From Rhizobium rhizogenes (GTDB lineage Bacteria; Pseudomonadota; Alphaproteobacteria; Rhizobiales; Rhizobiaceae), in contig NZ_CP019701.2 of the NCBI RefSeq assembly GCF_002005205.3, positions 2,466,501-2,530,500 of the forward strand: a DNA stretch of 64,000 bases, given 5' to 3'. Made by a program: the position numbers and the translations under genes. The notes under the pieces were generated by a model. That model was not told the DNA's origin and did no database searches. It saw only the letters and a list, made by a program, of their open reading frames with translations. Shown piece after piece: positions 44,024 to 53,497 of this stretch. How positions within the stretch are numbered: the first letter of the stretch is position 1; every line of letters begins with the position of its first letter.

Positions 44024-44288
44024 GGCCCCTCCCAAGGTTCCCATGCCATATCCGCCAGCGCGCCGCTTCGCAACTGCCGGAACGCGGCGCGTAATTGATA
44101 AAATATTGTCATGAAAGGGATGACAAACGGCGCATCCTCGTGTATGTGCCCGCGTGGAAATGGGAAATATCCCAACCGAAAGCAAAGAATGGCGAACCCG
44201 CTCCTGCCGAAAGGCATGGTCTGAAGGCATTGACCGACAGACGAAACGTTGAGCGCTCTGGCTGTTTCAGAAGAAATCAGAGGTTAAC

Positions 44289-44828
44289 ATGACCAATATC
44301 ATTCAGCAGCTGGAAGCCGAACAGGCCGCCAAGATCGAAGCAAAGCGCACCCTGCCCGAGTTTTCTCCGGGCGACACCCTGCGCGTCAACGTTCGCGTGA
44401 CGGAAGGTAACCGTACCCGCGTTCAGGCTTACGAAGGCGTTTGCATCGCCCGTTCCGGCGGTGGCCTTTCCGAAAGCTTCACCGTTCGCAAGATCTCCTA
44501 CGGCGAAGGCGTCGAGCGCGTATTCCCGATCTACTCCCCGCTGGTCGAAGGCGTTGAAGTCGTTCGCCGCGGTAAGGTTCGCCGCGCAAAGCTCTACTAC
44601 CTGCGCGACCGTCGCGGCAAGGCTGCCCGTATCGTTGAAAACACCGGTACGCGCGCGCGCAAGCTGAACGAGTCCGAGCGTCAGGCACTGGCCGACGAAA
44701 AGGCACGTCTGGAAGCCGAAAAGGTAGCAGCAGCACAGGCTCTCGCCGCCGAGAAGGCAGCAGCCGAAGCCGCAGAAGCCAAGGCAGCGGAAGAAGCAGC
44801 AAAGGCTGCGGAAGCCACAGCGGAATAA
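44289..44828 (+). CDS. rplS: 50S ribosomal protein L19 with long C-terminal tail
   Basis: A 179-residue protein whose first 118 residues are a normal L19 ([89 protein letters not shown]). The last 60 residues are an Ala/Glu/Lys-rich helix ([27 protein letters not shown]), absent from Escherichia coli but common in rhizobia. L19 sits at the 30S-50S bridge. The start ATG 44289 has AGAGG upstream. It is transcribed from its own promoter between the tauE-like gene and its terminator. Confidence 0.97.
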   Translation: MTNIIQQLEAEQAAKIEAKRTLPEFSPGDTLRVNVRVTEGNRTRVQAYEGVCIARSGGGLSESFTVRKISYGEGVERVFPIYSPLVEGVEVVRRGKVRRAKLYYLRDRRGKAARIVENTGTRARKLNESERQALADEKARLEAEKVAAAQALAAEKAAAEAAEAKAAEEAAKAAEATAE

Positions 44829-44854
44829 GATTCCCGTTTCAATGGATTTACGGG

Positions 44855-44881
44855 AAAGGCGGTCTTCGGACCGCCTTTTTT
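44855..44881 (+). terminator. Intrinsic terminator after rplS
   Basis: AAAGGCGGTC-TTCG-GACCGCCTTTTTT, ten pairs with a UUCG loop, 27 bases after the stop. Confidence 0.95.
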
Positions 44882-44952
44882 GTTGTGCCGACATGACTTG
44901 CCCTCACCCCGGCAAGCGTGCATTTTCAGGAAAATCGTTTCCGGAGGCCTCC

Positions 44953-45750
44953 ATGATCGCCAGACGTCCGCTTCTCGCCGCCTTTGCCGCCCTGGCCATG
45001 GCGCCCGCTTTTGCCAGCGCCGCCGATCTGCCGGACCTGAAGGGAAGAACCGTCGTTGTGGTTACGGAAAACGCCTATCCGCCGCTGCAATTCATCGACC
45101 CCAAATCCGGCGAGGCCATCGGCTGGGAATATGACGCGATGAAAGAAATCGCGCGAAGGCTGAATTTCAAGCTGGAATATCAGAACATCTCCTGGGATGC
45201 GATGATCCAGGCCGTGTCGGCCGGCCAATACGACATCGGCATGACCGGCATCAGCATCAAGGACGACCGCAAGGAGAAGGTGGATTTCTCCGCACCCTAT
45301 ATGCGCTCGGAGATGTTCATGCTGGTACGGGCCGACGAGACCCGCTTCACGGATGCGAAGAGTTTCGCCGCCTTCGAGAAAGGCCTGGTCGGCGCACAGG
45401 CCGGCACGACGCCCTTCTACACTGCCGTTTACGATGTTCTCGATGGTAATGAACAGAACCCGCGCCTGCGGCTGATGGAAACCTTCGGTGCCAGCGTCCA
45501 GGCATTGAAGACCGGCGATGTCGATCTGGTGCTGACCGACGGCGTTGCCGGCAAGGGTTATGTCGATGCCTCGAACGGCACGCTGAAACTGATCGGCGAG
45601 CCATTGGGCGGAGATGATTTCGGCTTCATCTTCAAGAAGGGCTCCGATCTCGTTGCCCCGGTCAATGCCGCAATTGCGGCACTGAAGGCGGACGGAACCT
45701 TTACCGCCCTCGATAAGAAATGGTTCCTCGACTACAAGCTCGGCGAATGA
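44953..45750 (+). CDS. Amino-acid ABC transporter substrate-binding protein (family 3)
   Basis: A 265-residue periplasmic binding protein. Residues 1-23 (MIARRPLLAAFAALAMAPAFASA) are a signal peptide. The family-3 core is visible in VVTENAYPPLQFIDPKSGEAIGWEYDAMKEIARRLN, WDAMIQAVSAGQYDIGMTGISIKDDRKEKVDFSAPYM and GAQAGTTPFYTAV. The start ATG 44953 has GGAGG eight bases upstream. It overlaps the permease by four bases. The ligand is probably a polar amino acid. No ATPase follows, so another operon must supply it. Confidence 0.93.
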   Translation: MIARRPLLAAFAALAMAPAFASAADLPDLKGRTVVVVTENAYPPLQFIDPKSGEAIGWEYDAMKEIARRLNFKLEYQNISWDAMIQAVSAGQYDIGMTGISIKDDRKEKVDFSAPYMRSEMFMLVRADETRFTDAKSFAAFEKGLVGAQAGTTPFYTAVYDVLDGNEQNPRLRLMETFGASVQALKTGDVDLVLTDGVAGKGYVDASNGTLKLIGEPLGGDDFGFIFKKGSDLVAPVNAAIAALKADGTFTALDKKWFLDYKLGE

Positions 45751-46580
45751 CGCTGCACGGCGCTCCTCCGCGACGGCCCGCATCGGGCGGTGGGAATGAA
45801 GACTTCCCTTGGTGGCTGGCGGCGATCATCTTGATCGGCATCGCCCTTGCACTGGTAATCGCCGTCAACGGCATCTACGCCCAAGTTTTCAGCACCGTCG
45901 CCAAGGGTATCGGCATCACTATTTCCGTAACCCTGACCGCTTTCGCGCTGGCCGCGCTGTTCGGTCTGGCCATTGCGCTGATCGGCATGTCCGACAATGT
46001 CGTTTTGCGGCAGATGGCGCGATTTTATGTCGAGGTCGTTCGCGGCATACCGGTCATCGTCCTATTGTTTTACGTCGCCTTCGTCGGCACACCGGCGCTG
46101 GTGGCGTTCTACAATTGGCTGACTTTGCCGCTTGCCGCCAATGGCTGGCTGGAACCGCTGATGGTTCGCGACGTATCGCTGACATGGAGGGCGATCATCG
46201 CGCTGACGATCGGTTATGCCGCCTTCATCGCGGAAATCTTTCGCGCCGGCATACAGGCCGTTCCGGAGGGGCAGATCGAGGCGGCGAAGGCACTGGGTTT
46301 CAGCCGCTACCGGCGTTTCAGGCTCATCATCCTGCCACAGGCGATCCGGACGATCTTTCCGCCGCTTTCCAACGATTTCGTTGCCATGGTGAAAGACAGT
46401 TCGCTCGTCTCGGTGCTTGGTGTCACCGACATTACCCAGATGGGGAAAGTCTATGCGGCCGGTTCTTTCCGGTTTTTCGAAACCTATTCCATCGTCGCCT
46501 ATATCTACCTGATCCTGACCATTGGTCTGTCGCTGATGCTGCGGCGGATCGAGAAGGCGATGCGCTCAAAACGCGGATAA
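45747..46580 (+). CDS. Amino-acid ABC transporter permease (HisM/GlnP type)
   Basis: A 277-residue permease with about five helices. The EAA motif sits in IEAAKALGFSRYRRFRLIILPQAIRTIFPPLSNDFVAMVKDSSLVSVLG, near residues 180-228. The first helix opens with WWLAAIILIGIALALVIAV after a polar N-terminus. ATG 45747 overlaps the binding-protein stop (ATGA). Together they look like a split uptake system lacking its ATP-binding subunit in this window. The next gene to the right is an MFS transporter on the other strand. Confidence 0.92.
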   Translation: MTLHGAPPRRPASGGGNEDFPWWLAAIILIGIALALVIAVNGIYAQVFSTVAKGIGITISVTLTAFALAALFGLAIALIGMSDNVVLRQMARFYVEVVRGIPVIVLLFYVAFVGTPALVAFYNWLTLPLAANGWLEPLMVRDVSLTWRAIIALTIGYAAFIAEIFRAGIQAVPEGQIEAAKALGFSRYRRFRLIILPQAIRTIFPPLSNDFVAMVKDSSLVSVLGVTDITQMGKVYAAGSFRFFETYSIVAYIYLILTIGLSLMLRRIEKAMRSKRG

Positions 46581-46588
46581 GGAAAGGG

Positions 46589-46613
46589 CGACAGCCGGCG
46601 GAACCGGCTGTCG
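46589..46613. terminator. Bidirectional hairpin between convergent permease and MFS genes
   Basis: CGACAGCCGG / CCGGCTGTCG, ten pairs around CGGAA, without a T run on either side. It lies between the permease stop and the convergent MFS stop and may work as a weak shared terminator. Confidence 0.55.
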
Positions 46614-46625
46614 GATTGGTAAAGG

Positions 46626-47903
46626 TCAAGCGGCCCCGGCCGGATTGCCCATCCTGCGGGTGGCGATGATGACCAGCACGCCCGCAAGCGCAAGGCAGAA
46701 GGCAAGGAAGAACATCGGCGCAATGGTGCTGCCGGTCTGATCCTTGATCCATGGCACCACATTCTGCGCCACGAAACCACCCAGATTGCCGACGGAGTTG
46801 ATGGCGGCAATACCTGCGGCCGCACCCGCTCCCTTGAGGAAGCGGCCGGGCAGGCTCCAGAACACCGGCTGGCCGGCAAAGATGCCGGCGGCGGCAACGC
46901 ACAGGAAGGCGAACTGCAGAACGGGATCGCTGAGCAGCGCCGACATCAGCAGGCAGAAGGCGCCCACGAAGGCGGGGCCGACGATATAGGGCGTCTTGTT
47001 CTTTGCCTTGTCGGCGGCCAAAGGCACGACGAACAGGGCAATAGCCACGATCACCCAAGGGATGATGTTGATGAAGCCATTGGCGGTGTTGGAAACGCCG
47101 AAGCTCTTCACGATCGTCGGAAGCCAGTAGCTGAGACCATAGGCTGCCAGCGGAAAACCGACATAGCAAAGCGCCATGAACAGGACACGCGGATTGATCA
47201 GCGCCTTGAAGCCGTCTTCCGCATGTTCTTCCATGCCCTTGTTTTCTTCAGCCAGACGGTTCTTCAGCCAGTCCTTCTCGTCCTGTGTCAGGAATTTCGC
47301 CTTTTCGGGCGTATCATCCAGATAAAAGAAGGTGACGACACCGGCGATGACGGCAGGAATACCCGTTGCCAGGAACACCCATTCCCAGCCAGCATAACCG
47401 AGGAAACCATCGAGATCGAGCAGCATGCCGCCGAGCGGCGCGCCGATAGCATTGGCAAGCGCGCTGAAAATCATGAACAGGCCGATCATGCGGCCGCGAT
47501 AATCACGCGGGAACCAGAGCGTCATCAGGAACAATACACCGGGGAAGAAACCCGCTTCGCAAAGCCCGAGCAGGAAGCGCAGGATGTAAAACATCGTGGC
47601 GTTCTGCGTGTAGGCAAGCGCGATGGTAACGGCGCCCCAGGAAACCAGAATGCGGGCGAACCATTTGCTGGCGCCGAAACGGTTGAGGAACAGATTGCTC
47701 GGCACTTCGAAGATGAAGTAGCCGATGAAGAACAGCGAGGCGCCAAGACCGTAGGCATATTCGCTAAGGCTCAGCGCATCGACCATCTGCAGCTTGGCAT
47801 AGCTGACATTCTGGCGGTCGATATAGGCGATGAGATAAAGAAGGCCAAGAAACGGCATCAGCCGCCAGGTGATCTTCGAGATAAGGGCCTTTTCGGATAC
47901 CAT
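46626..47903 (-). CDS. MFS transporter, anion:cation symporter (ACS) family
   Basis: A 425-residue transporter with 12 predicted helices. The helix 1 motif LYLIAYIDRQNVSYAKLQM, with the ACS-type DRxN, and LFFIGYFIFEVPSNLFLNRFGASKWFARILVSWGAV near residues 65-100 mark the ACS group (tartrate, galactonate or aromatic acid carriers). The start ATG 47903 has GGAGGG at good spacing; the reading from 47957 is unsupported. The substrate is not readable. A tight intergenic block of 425 bp with small palindromes precedes it and leuC. Confidence 0.9.
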   Translation of the reverse strand: MVSEKALISKITWRLMPFLGLLYLIAYIDRQNVSYAKLQMVDALSLSEYAYGLGASLFFIGYFIFEVPSNLFLNRFGASKWFARILVSWGAVTIALAYTQNATMFYILRFLLGLCEAGFFPGVLFLMTLWFPRDYRGRMIGLFMIFSALANAIGAPLGGMLLDLDGFLGYAGWEWVFLATGIPAVIAGVVTFFYLDDTPEKAKFLTQDEKDWLKNRLAEENKGMEEHAEDGFKALINPRVLFMALCYVGFPLAAYGLSYWLPTIVKSFGVSNTANGFINIIPWVIVAIALFVVPLAADKAKNKTPYIVGPAFVGAFCLLMSALLSDPVLQFAFLCVAAAGIFAGQPVFWSLPGRFLKGAGAAAGIAAINSVGNLGGFVAQNVVPWIKDQTGSTIAPMFFLAFCLALAGVLVIIATRRMGNPAGAA

Positions 47904-48328
47904 ATGCTTTCCCTCCCTTCGATTGCTCGTCGAAATGCAAATGATAAGGGGACCCATCTATATGTGCATCGCAAAATACGCAAGTTGCACTGCATCATAA
48001 CCATTGGGAACCGCCACGAGGCGGGGCCGTAACGGGCCTTCGGCCATGATGCGGTGCATATAGAAAATGCCGAACCATCGGCTTCCCGTCGGTACGCATT
48101 CATATTGCCGTAAAACCGGCGATCTGCTATGAAAGCTGCCATGGGATCTAAATTCGGATGTCTCGCGCAGAATGTTTATGTGCTGCAGGACCACAAGCGT
48201 CTGCCGGCACGGTTCTTTGCGCGCGTTTCCGGGGCGCTCACCAGCCGACTTAGGCTCGCCTGACAGCACCCGCTGTCCACCGCCTTATTGAACCCTGATT
48301 ATCCTTTTCCATGACAAGGCATAGAGCC
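47904..48328. other. Divergent intergenic region MFS / leuC
   Basis: 425 bp with both promoters expected. It contains a 44-codon open frame (48129-48263), a small GCCGA-ACCA-TCGGC hairpin at about 48082-48095, and a repeat-like TGCATCGCAAAATACGCAAG near the MFS start that may be an operator. No leucine-rich leader peptide with an attenuator hairpin is evident. Confidence 0.5.
48129..48263 (+). CDS. Possible small protein (44 residues)
   Basis: A short open frame starting MKAAMGSKFG and ending TSRLRLA, basic with a hydrophobic-plus-arginine C-terminal half (ARFFARVSGALTSRLRL). It has no clear ribosome site and no family I can name, but its codon use is normal. It lies between the MFS promoter and leuC. 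It could be a real small gene or chance. Confidence 0.22.
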   Translation: MKAAMGSKFGCLAQNVYVLQDHKRLPARFFARVSGALTSRLRLA

Positions 48329-49738
48329 ATGAGCGCACCCCGCACTTTGTATGATAAAATCTGGGACGACCATGTCGTCAATCGTGACCCGGACGGAACC
48401 TGTCTTCTCTACATCGACCGTCACCTCGTCCATGAGGTGACGAGCCCGCAGGCCTTCGAAGGGCTGCGCATGGCCGGTCGCCCCGTGCATTCGCCGACCC
48501 GCACGCTCGCCGTGGTCGACCATAACGTTCCGACCACCGCCGACCGGCTGGAAGGCATCAAGAACGAGGAAAGCCGCATTCAGGTGGAAGCGCTTGCGCA
48601 GAACGCCAAGGATTTCGGCGTCGAATATTATTCCGAGCGCGACAAACGCCAGGGCATCGTTCATATCGTCGGCCCCGAACAGGGCTTCACCCTGCCGGGC
48701 ATGACGATCGTCTGCGGCGACAGCCACACCTCCACCCATGGCGCTTTCGGTGCGCTCGCACACGGTATCGGCACTTCGGAAGTGGAGCATGTTCTGGCCA
48801 CCCAGACACTGATCCAGAAAAAGGCCAAGAACATGCTGGTGCGTGTCGACGGCAAAATTCCTGATGGCGTCACCGCAAAAGACATCATCCTCGCCATTAT
48901 CGGCGAGATCGGCACGGCGGGCGGCACCGGCCACGTGATCGAATTTGCCGGCGAGGCGATCCGTTCGCTTTCCATGGAAGGCCGCATGACGGTCTGCAAC
49001 ATGACCATCGAGGGCGGCGCCCGCGCCGGTCTGATCGCGCCTGATGAGACCACCTTCGATTACATCAAGGACAAACCGCGCTCGCCGAAGGGCGAAACGC
49101 TGGAACAGGCCATCGCCTACTGGAAAACGCTGAAATCCGACGAAGGCGCCCATTACGACAAGGTTGTCATTCTCGATGCAGCCAACCTGCCCCCCATCGT
49201 CTCCTGGGGCTCGTCTCCGGAAGACGTGACCTCCGTCGAAGGCATTGTTCCCAATCCCGATGATATCGAGGAGGAAAACAAGCGCGCCTCCAAGTGGCGT
49301 GCGCTTGACTATATGGGCCTGAAGCCCGGCACACGCATCACCGATATCGCCATTGACCGCGTCTTCATCGGCTCCTGCACCAACGGCCGCATCGAGGATT
49401 TGCGCGCGGCGGCGAAGATCGTCGATGGCCGCAAGGTGGCCTCCACCGTTTCGGCCATGATCGTGCCCGGCTCCGGTCTCGTGAAGGAACAGGCGGAAAA
49501 GGAAGGTCTGGACAAGATTTTCCTCGACGCCGGTTTCGAATGGCGCGAACCGGGCTGCTCCATGTGCCTTGCCATGAATGACGACCGCCTGAAGCCCGGC
49601 GAACGCTGCGCCTCCACCTCGAATCGCAATTTCGAGGGCCGTCAGGGCTACAAGAGCCGCACCCACCTCGTCTCCCCCGCAATGGCGGCGGCGGCGGCAA
49701 TCGCCGGTCACTTCGTCGACGTTCGCGAATGGCAATAA
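48329..49738 (+). CDS. leuC: 3-isopropylmalate dehydratase large subunit
   Basis: A 469-residue [4Fe-4S] hydro-lyase of leucine synthesis. Its cluster cysteines are in GSCTNGR (near residue 349) and [12 protein letters not shown] (near 410 and 413). Other landmarks are [30 protein letters not shown] and [16 protein letters not shown]. The start ATG 48329 ([11 protein letters not shown]) has AAGG nine bases upstream; an earlier in-frame ATG at 48311 is less likely. leuD is not adjacent, as in other rhizobia. It ends at a strong terminator shared with a convergent DinB-like gene. Confidence 0.97.
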   Translation: MSAPRTLYDKIWDDHVVNRDPDGTCLLYIDRHLVHEVTSPQAFEGLRMAGRPVHSPTRTLAVVDHNVPTTADRLEGIKNEESRIQVEALAQNAKDFGVEYYSERDKRQGIVHIVGPEQGFTLPGMTIVCGDSHTSTHGAFGALAHGIGTSEVEHVLATQTLIQKKAKNMLVRVDGKIPDGVTAKDIILAIIGEIGTAGGTGHVIEFAGEAIRSLSMEGRMTVCNMTIEGGARAGLIAPDETTFDYIKDKPRSPKGETLEQAIAYWKTLKSDEGAHYDKVVILDAANLPPIVSWGSSPEDVTSVEGIVPNPDDIEEENKRASKWRALDYMGLKPGTRITDIAIDRVFIGSCTNGRIEDLRAAAKIVDGRKVASTVSAMIVPGSGLVKEQAEKEGLDKIFLDAGFEWREPGCSMCLAMNDDRLKPGERCASTSNRNFEGRQGYKSRTHLVSPAMAAAAAIAGHFVDVREWQ

Positions 49739-49761
49739 AACCCTGAGACCATCTTTTCAGC

Positions 49762-49798
49762 AAAGCCACCCGTCCCACGCAGGGGCGGGTGGCTTTTA
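49762..49798. terminator. Bidirectional terminator after leuC
   Basis: AAAGCCACCCG (49762-49772) / CGGGTGGCTTT (49786-49796), eleven pairs with a 13-base loop, with A/T runs on both sides. The convergent DinB-like stop follows immediately. Confidence 0.88.
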
Positions 49799-50305
49799 TT
49801 ATACCCCCTGCAAACGCCGTTCCGGCTGCGTGCCGTGCAGGAACACGGCAAAAGTATCCCAGGGCGGCGTAATGGAGAGCTGACTCAAGATACGAGCAAT
49901 CTCCCCTCTGTGAATGCCGGCATGCAGGACCATGTGCGAGATCATCTCGGCACGGGACATGTAACCCTTGTCACCATCCGTAAAGGTGAAAGCGACAAAT
50001 TCGCCAAGCGATTCGGGTGGTGTTTTCTCGATATAATCGAGATACCAGCGATCAAGAGCGGCAACATCCTTCGCAAGATCATCCAGCTGCGGCGTCGCCT
50101 CGGTATTATCAGAGAGAAAACCGTGCGTCGTTCCGGTGAGATGACCCGAAAAAATCCTCGCGACGACGTAGTAGTGATTGACCAGCCGAAGTACCGTGTG
50201 CCGTTCGGACGCGTTCTGCACGGGATCGAGGTGTTTGAGCTTCTCGAATAAATCCCTGTTCGCCCATTGGTGATAGCCGAGCAGGCTCCTGAGCAAATCC
50301 CTCAT
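49799..50305 (-). CDS. DinB family protein
   Basis: A 168-residue four-helix protein of the DinB/YfiT-like superfamily, often metal-dependent. Metal ligands are likely the His in LRLVNHYYVVARIF (near residue 45), and the His pair in EMISHMVLHAGIHRGEIARIL near residues 124-134. The N-terminal LRSLLGYHQWANRDLFEKL is also typical. The function is unknown; relatives act as thiol S-transferases or damage-induced proteins. The start ATG 50305 is divergent from a TetR gene that begins within the next 55 bases, so TetR may control it. Confidence 0.88.
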   Translation of the reverse strand: MRDLLRSLLGYHQWANRDLFEKLKHLDPVQNASERHTVLRLVNHYYVVARIFSGHLTGTTHGFLSDNTEATPQLDDLAKDVAALDRWYLDYIEKTPPESLGEFVAFTFTDGDKGYMSRAEMISHMVLHAGIHRGEIARILSQLSITPPWDTFAVFLHGTQPERRLQGV

Positions 50306-50357
50306 GACAATATCCTTTACATCTGAAAAATGTGAGCACTATGTTTATATTTTCGCC

Positions 50358-50999
50358 ATGGAGGATGCCTTGTCTACTCGCATTGCAAAGCGGAAGACCG
50401 AGATGCGCAAGGAGCCGCGCCAGGAGCGTTCCAGGGCCACGGTCGATGCCGTCATCCATGCGGCAGCTCGCATTTTGAGCGACCACGGCTGGGCAGGCTT
50501 CACCACAAACAGGGTTGCCGAAACGGCCGGCGTGAGCATCGGCTCACTGTATCAATATTTCCCGGACAAGATTTCGATCGTGGAAGCGGTACGCCGCCGT
50601 CACCTCGAGGATTGTCTCTCCGTTATGAAGGGCGTTTCGCAAAAGCGGCAATCGCTCGCAAAATTCGTGGAAGAGCTCGTGACCGGCATGATCGCGGTTC
50701 ACAGCATCCATCCCGGCCTTCACAAGGTGCTTCTGGATGATGCGCCCGGCCACGAGGGGACAAACGATCCCAACAGCGCTTTCGAACAGGAATATCTCGG
50801 TCTCTATGCGGCGGCGATCACAGCGCATGCCACAACCGGCTCAAAGGTAGAGAGCGGAACCGCGGCGCTGATCGTATCCGATGCCATTGACGGCATCATC
50901 CATAATGCCGCCCGCCGCGGAACATTGCAGTCATCCAAAATCAGGCGGGAAATGATCGCACTCGTTCACGCCTACCTGTCTCGGGCAACTGGCGAGTGA
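50358..50999 (+). CDS. TetR family transcriptional regulator
   Basis: A 213-residue regulator. The helix-turn-helix is TTNRVAETAGVSIGSLYQYFPDKISIVEAV, near residues 40-70, and a basic arm RKEPRQERSRATVDAVIHAA precedes it. The C-terminal ligand domain is about residues 75-210. The start ATG 50358 is the nearest to the core. An ATG at 50304 adds 18 residues and would overlap the divergent dinB start, which is less likely. The shared intergenic region is short, consistent with regulation of the DinB-like gene. The inducer is unknown. Confidence 0.9.
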   Translation: MEDALSTRIAKRKTEMRKEPRQERSRATVDAVIHAAARILSDHGWAGFTTNRVAETAGVSIGSLYQYFPDKISIVEAVRRRHLEDCLSVMKGVSQKRQSLAKFVEELVTGMIAVHSIHPGLHKVLLDDAPGHEGTNDPNSAFEQEYLGLYAAAITAHATTGSKVESGTAALIVSDAIDGIIHNAARRGTLQSSKIRREMIALVHAYLSRATGE

Positions 51000-51011
51000 G
51001 AGGCCGTCAAC

Positions 51012-52538
51012 TCATTCCGAGATGATCTTCACCCGCTGCCCCGGCTGAAGGGTGGCGGTGGCGCTCATCGCATTGATCATGCGGAACATGTCGAGCTTGC
51101 GCTCGGTCCCCATCATCCGTGCGGCGATCGTCGCCACGGTTTCGCCGGGCTTCACCGTCACCACCCGCACGCGCAACGGCTTCAGCGACGCGATTTCCTG
51201 CGGGGTCATCTTGCGGAAACTCGTGCGCAGCACATTGGCGATGGAATCGAGCTGCGCATTGCCCTTCGGCACAGCCGTCAGAAAGCGGAATATCTGCTGC
51301 CCGACACGGATGACGGTCACGTCAAAATCCCATTTGTCCGCGCTTGCCCGGGCTGTTGCGGCATCAAGACCGTTGATCTGCGTTTCCCTGACGGTTTCCG
51401 GCAAGAGACCTGCAACCCAGCCGCTGGTCAGGTAATTGGCAAGGCTGGTCTGTTTCGGATCGGCGACACCATCGAAACGGATCGCCATGTCGCCGGGTCC
51501 CGTCGCGAGAACGGCCTCCACCTTGTTGTCGATGACGAAACCTTCCGGCACGTCGAAACGGATGCCCAGCGTTCCGTGCAGGAACGTCTGGCCGCGGACG
51601 TAGCCTTCCTGCGGGCTGTCGCCATAAAGCAGGCCGTCTATGCCATCCAGAAACCAGTCACGGCCACGATCGCCGACCTGGCCTTCCTGGCCGAAGGCGC
51701 GGGCATGACGGCGCGCCAGCTCGATGCGCTGCGGCGTGTTGGGGTGGCTGGAAAGGAAGTCGAGGCTCTGGTCGTTTTCGGGATCGGCCGAAGAAAACCG
51801 CGCATAGGCCGCCATGGAATCCAGAAAGCGCGGCGAAGCGTAGGGATCGTAACCGGCTTCGCCCAGCATGCGCACGCCGATGACATCCGCCTGCAATTCC
51901 TGCTGACGCGAGAAGGCCGCAAGGCGAAGCTTGCCGCGCGCCAGAGCCTGCTTGCCGGCCAGATCGCTCGACAGAACCTCGGCAACCACGCGGCTCGCAA
52001 TCACCTCCGCCTCTTCGCGGCGCTGGCGCTCGATGCCGTGGTTGGCAGTCACGTGGCCCATCTCATGCGAAAGCACGGCGGCCACCTCGGAGGCGTCGTT
52101 GGCAAGTGCCAGAAGCCCGCGCGTGACGTAAAGATATCCGCCCGGCAGCGCAAAAGCATTGATAGCCGGCGAATTCAAGATGGTGATACGATAGGACTGC
52201 TGCGGGTTTTCCGAAACGGCCGTGAGCGCGCCGGCAATACGGGCAACGAGCCGTTCCGTCTTGGCGTCGTGATATTCACCGCCATAGCTCGCCACGATAC
52301 GCGGGTGCTCGCGCGCGCCCATCTGGGCGCGGGGATCGTTCTTCTGCACCTGTTCCACGGTCTGCGGATTGTCCGAGGGACGCAATGTGGACTGATAAGC
52401 CGGGCTGAACAGAGACTGGCACGACGACAGGAACACGGCGGATGCCGTCAGCACGGAACAGGCAGCAGCCATCCTGCCCGAACGGCGAAGGCCTGAACGG
52501 GAGAAGAGCCTCCACTGTGCAGTCATGCTATTTTTCAT
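51012..52538 (-). CDS. M48 family metalloprotease lipoprotein with C-terminal LysM-like domain
   Basis: A 508-residue envelope protease. Cys40 in the lipobox VFLSSC marks a lipoprotein after a signal with Arg-rich start. The zinc site is VLSHEMGHVTANHG near residues 153-166 (HExxH), with the third ligand glutamate in ELQADVIGVRMLG. The last 60 residues (VRVVTVKPGETVATIAARMMGT...LQPGQRVKIISE) look like a LysM-type domain, which may hold it to peptidoglycan. ATG 52538 is the start, with AGGCATAGAGA upstream. Related to BepA/YfgC-type quality-control proteases, though this grouping is inference. Confidence 0.92.
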   Translation of the reverse strand: MKNSMTAQWRLFSRSGLRRSGRMAAACSVLTASAVFLSSCQSLFSPAYQSTLRPSDNPQTVEQVQKNDPRAQMGAREHPRIVASYGGEYHDAKTERLVARIAGALTAVSENPQQSYRITILNSPAINAFALPGGYLYVTRGLLALANDASEVAAVLSHEMGHVTANHGIERQRREEAEVIASRVVAEVLSSDLAGKQALARGKLRLAAFSRQQELQADVIGVRMLGEAGYDPYASPRFLDSMAAYARFSSADPENDQSLDFLSSHPNTPQRIELARRHARAFGQEGQVGDRGRDWFLDGIDGLLYGDSPQEGYVRGQTFLHGTLGIRFDVPEGFVIDNKVEAVLATGPGDMAIRFDGVADPKQTSLANYLTSGWVAGLLPETVRETQINGLDAATARASADKWDFDVTVIRVGQQIFRFLTAVPKGNAQLDSIANVLRTSFRKMTPQEIASLKPLRVRVVTVKPGETVATIAARMMGTERKLDMFRMINAMSATATLQPGQRVKIISE

Positions 52539-52780
52539 TCTCTATGCCTGCCCCTTAACGTTCCTGATCATCCGTTAATTGCAGACCAGAATAACAGATT
52601 CGCCCCAACGGGGGATGAATGCCGAAACGGTAAAAACGATCCATCAAGTCCGGAATATTCCTGAAGAACGCAATAATTCCCATCTTTTCTCGGGCAGCAA
52701 CTTGAAACTGGCAAGTGCAAATTAGCGCCATTGAAGTCATCTAAAGCGATTGCCAGCGGCGCGCGTCGAAAATAAGGCGA

Positions 52781-53497
52781 TCAGCCGTTCAGGAAACTGT
52801 CGACGGCCTTCACATTTTGTGTGGTGAAGAAATCTGCGGTCCGGCCAGCATAGATAATGCGGCCGCGATCAAGAAAAGCCACCCGTTGCGCCAGCTTCTT
52901 CATGTCTTCCGGATGGTGGGTGACAATAATCACCGTATTTTTTGTTTCGTTGTGCAAGTCGAGAAGCAGGGAGGTCATGCCCGACCGCAATCCCGGATCG
53001 AGCGCGGCGAAGGGCTCATCGAGCAGCATGACCGGTTTTTTCCTCACCAGCGCGCGCGCCAGTGCCGCCCTTTGCCTTTCGCCGCCGGAAAGCGTGCCAG
53101 GCAGGCGCTTGTCAAAACCCGCAAGGCCAACGCGCGCAAGCGCCATTTCAATCCCCTGCCGGTCTTCCGCCTGCAGCTTCAGTGCGGGGCTGACACCGAG
53201 GGCAACATTGGTGAAAATATCGAGGTGGGCGAAAAGATTATTGTCCTGAAAGATCGATGAAACAGGTCTTTCGGAAGGGTCGAGCACCGTCATGTCCCGC
53301 CCGCCGATCATTACCCGGCCGGAATCCGGTGCCTCGAAACCGGCGACCAGATTGAGAAGTGTGGACTTGCCCGAACCGGACGCGCCGACAACAGCGGTCA
53401 CCTGACCCTGCGGGAAAGTGCAATCGAGGTCGAAATCCTGCGTTCCAAGCTGCAGCCTGACCTTGTCCAGCCGAACCGCGAAATCATCGCCTGTCAT
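52781..53497 (-). CDS. thiQ: Thiamine ABC transporter ATPase ThiQ
   Basis: A 238-residue ATPase. Walker [12 protein letters not shown] (38-48), signature [15 protein letters not shown] (about 135) and Walker [17 protein letters not shown] (about 155). It is the third gene of thiBPQ, with ATGA coupling to thiP. It drives uptake of thiamine and its phosphates. The TPP riboswitch upstream of thiB controls the operon. Confidence 0.95.
   Translation of the reverse strand: MTGDDFAVRLDKVRLQLGTQDFDLDCTFPQGQVTAVVGASGSGKSTLLNLVAGFEAPDSGRVMIGGRDMTVLDPSERPVSSIFQDNNLFAHLDIFTNVALGVSPALKLQAEDRQGIEMALARVGLAGFDKRLPGTLSGGERQRAALARALVRKKPVMLLDEPFAALDPGLRSGMTSLLLDLHNETKNTVIIVTHHPEDMKKLAQRVAFLDRGRIIYAGRTADFFTTQNVKAVDSFLNG

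Noticed and set aside
48129..48263. Leucine leader peptide attenuator for leuC
   Set aside because: Leucine codons are not clustered and no T-run hairpin follows; kept only as a weak small-protein candidate.
52555..52740. 61-codon frame between the M48 gene and thiQ
   Set aside because: No ribosome site or family likeness; the spacer is short and ordinary.
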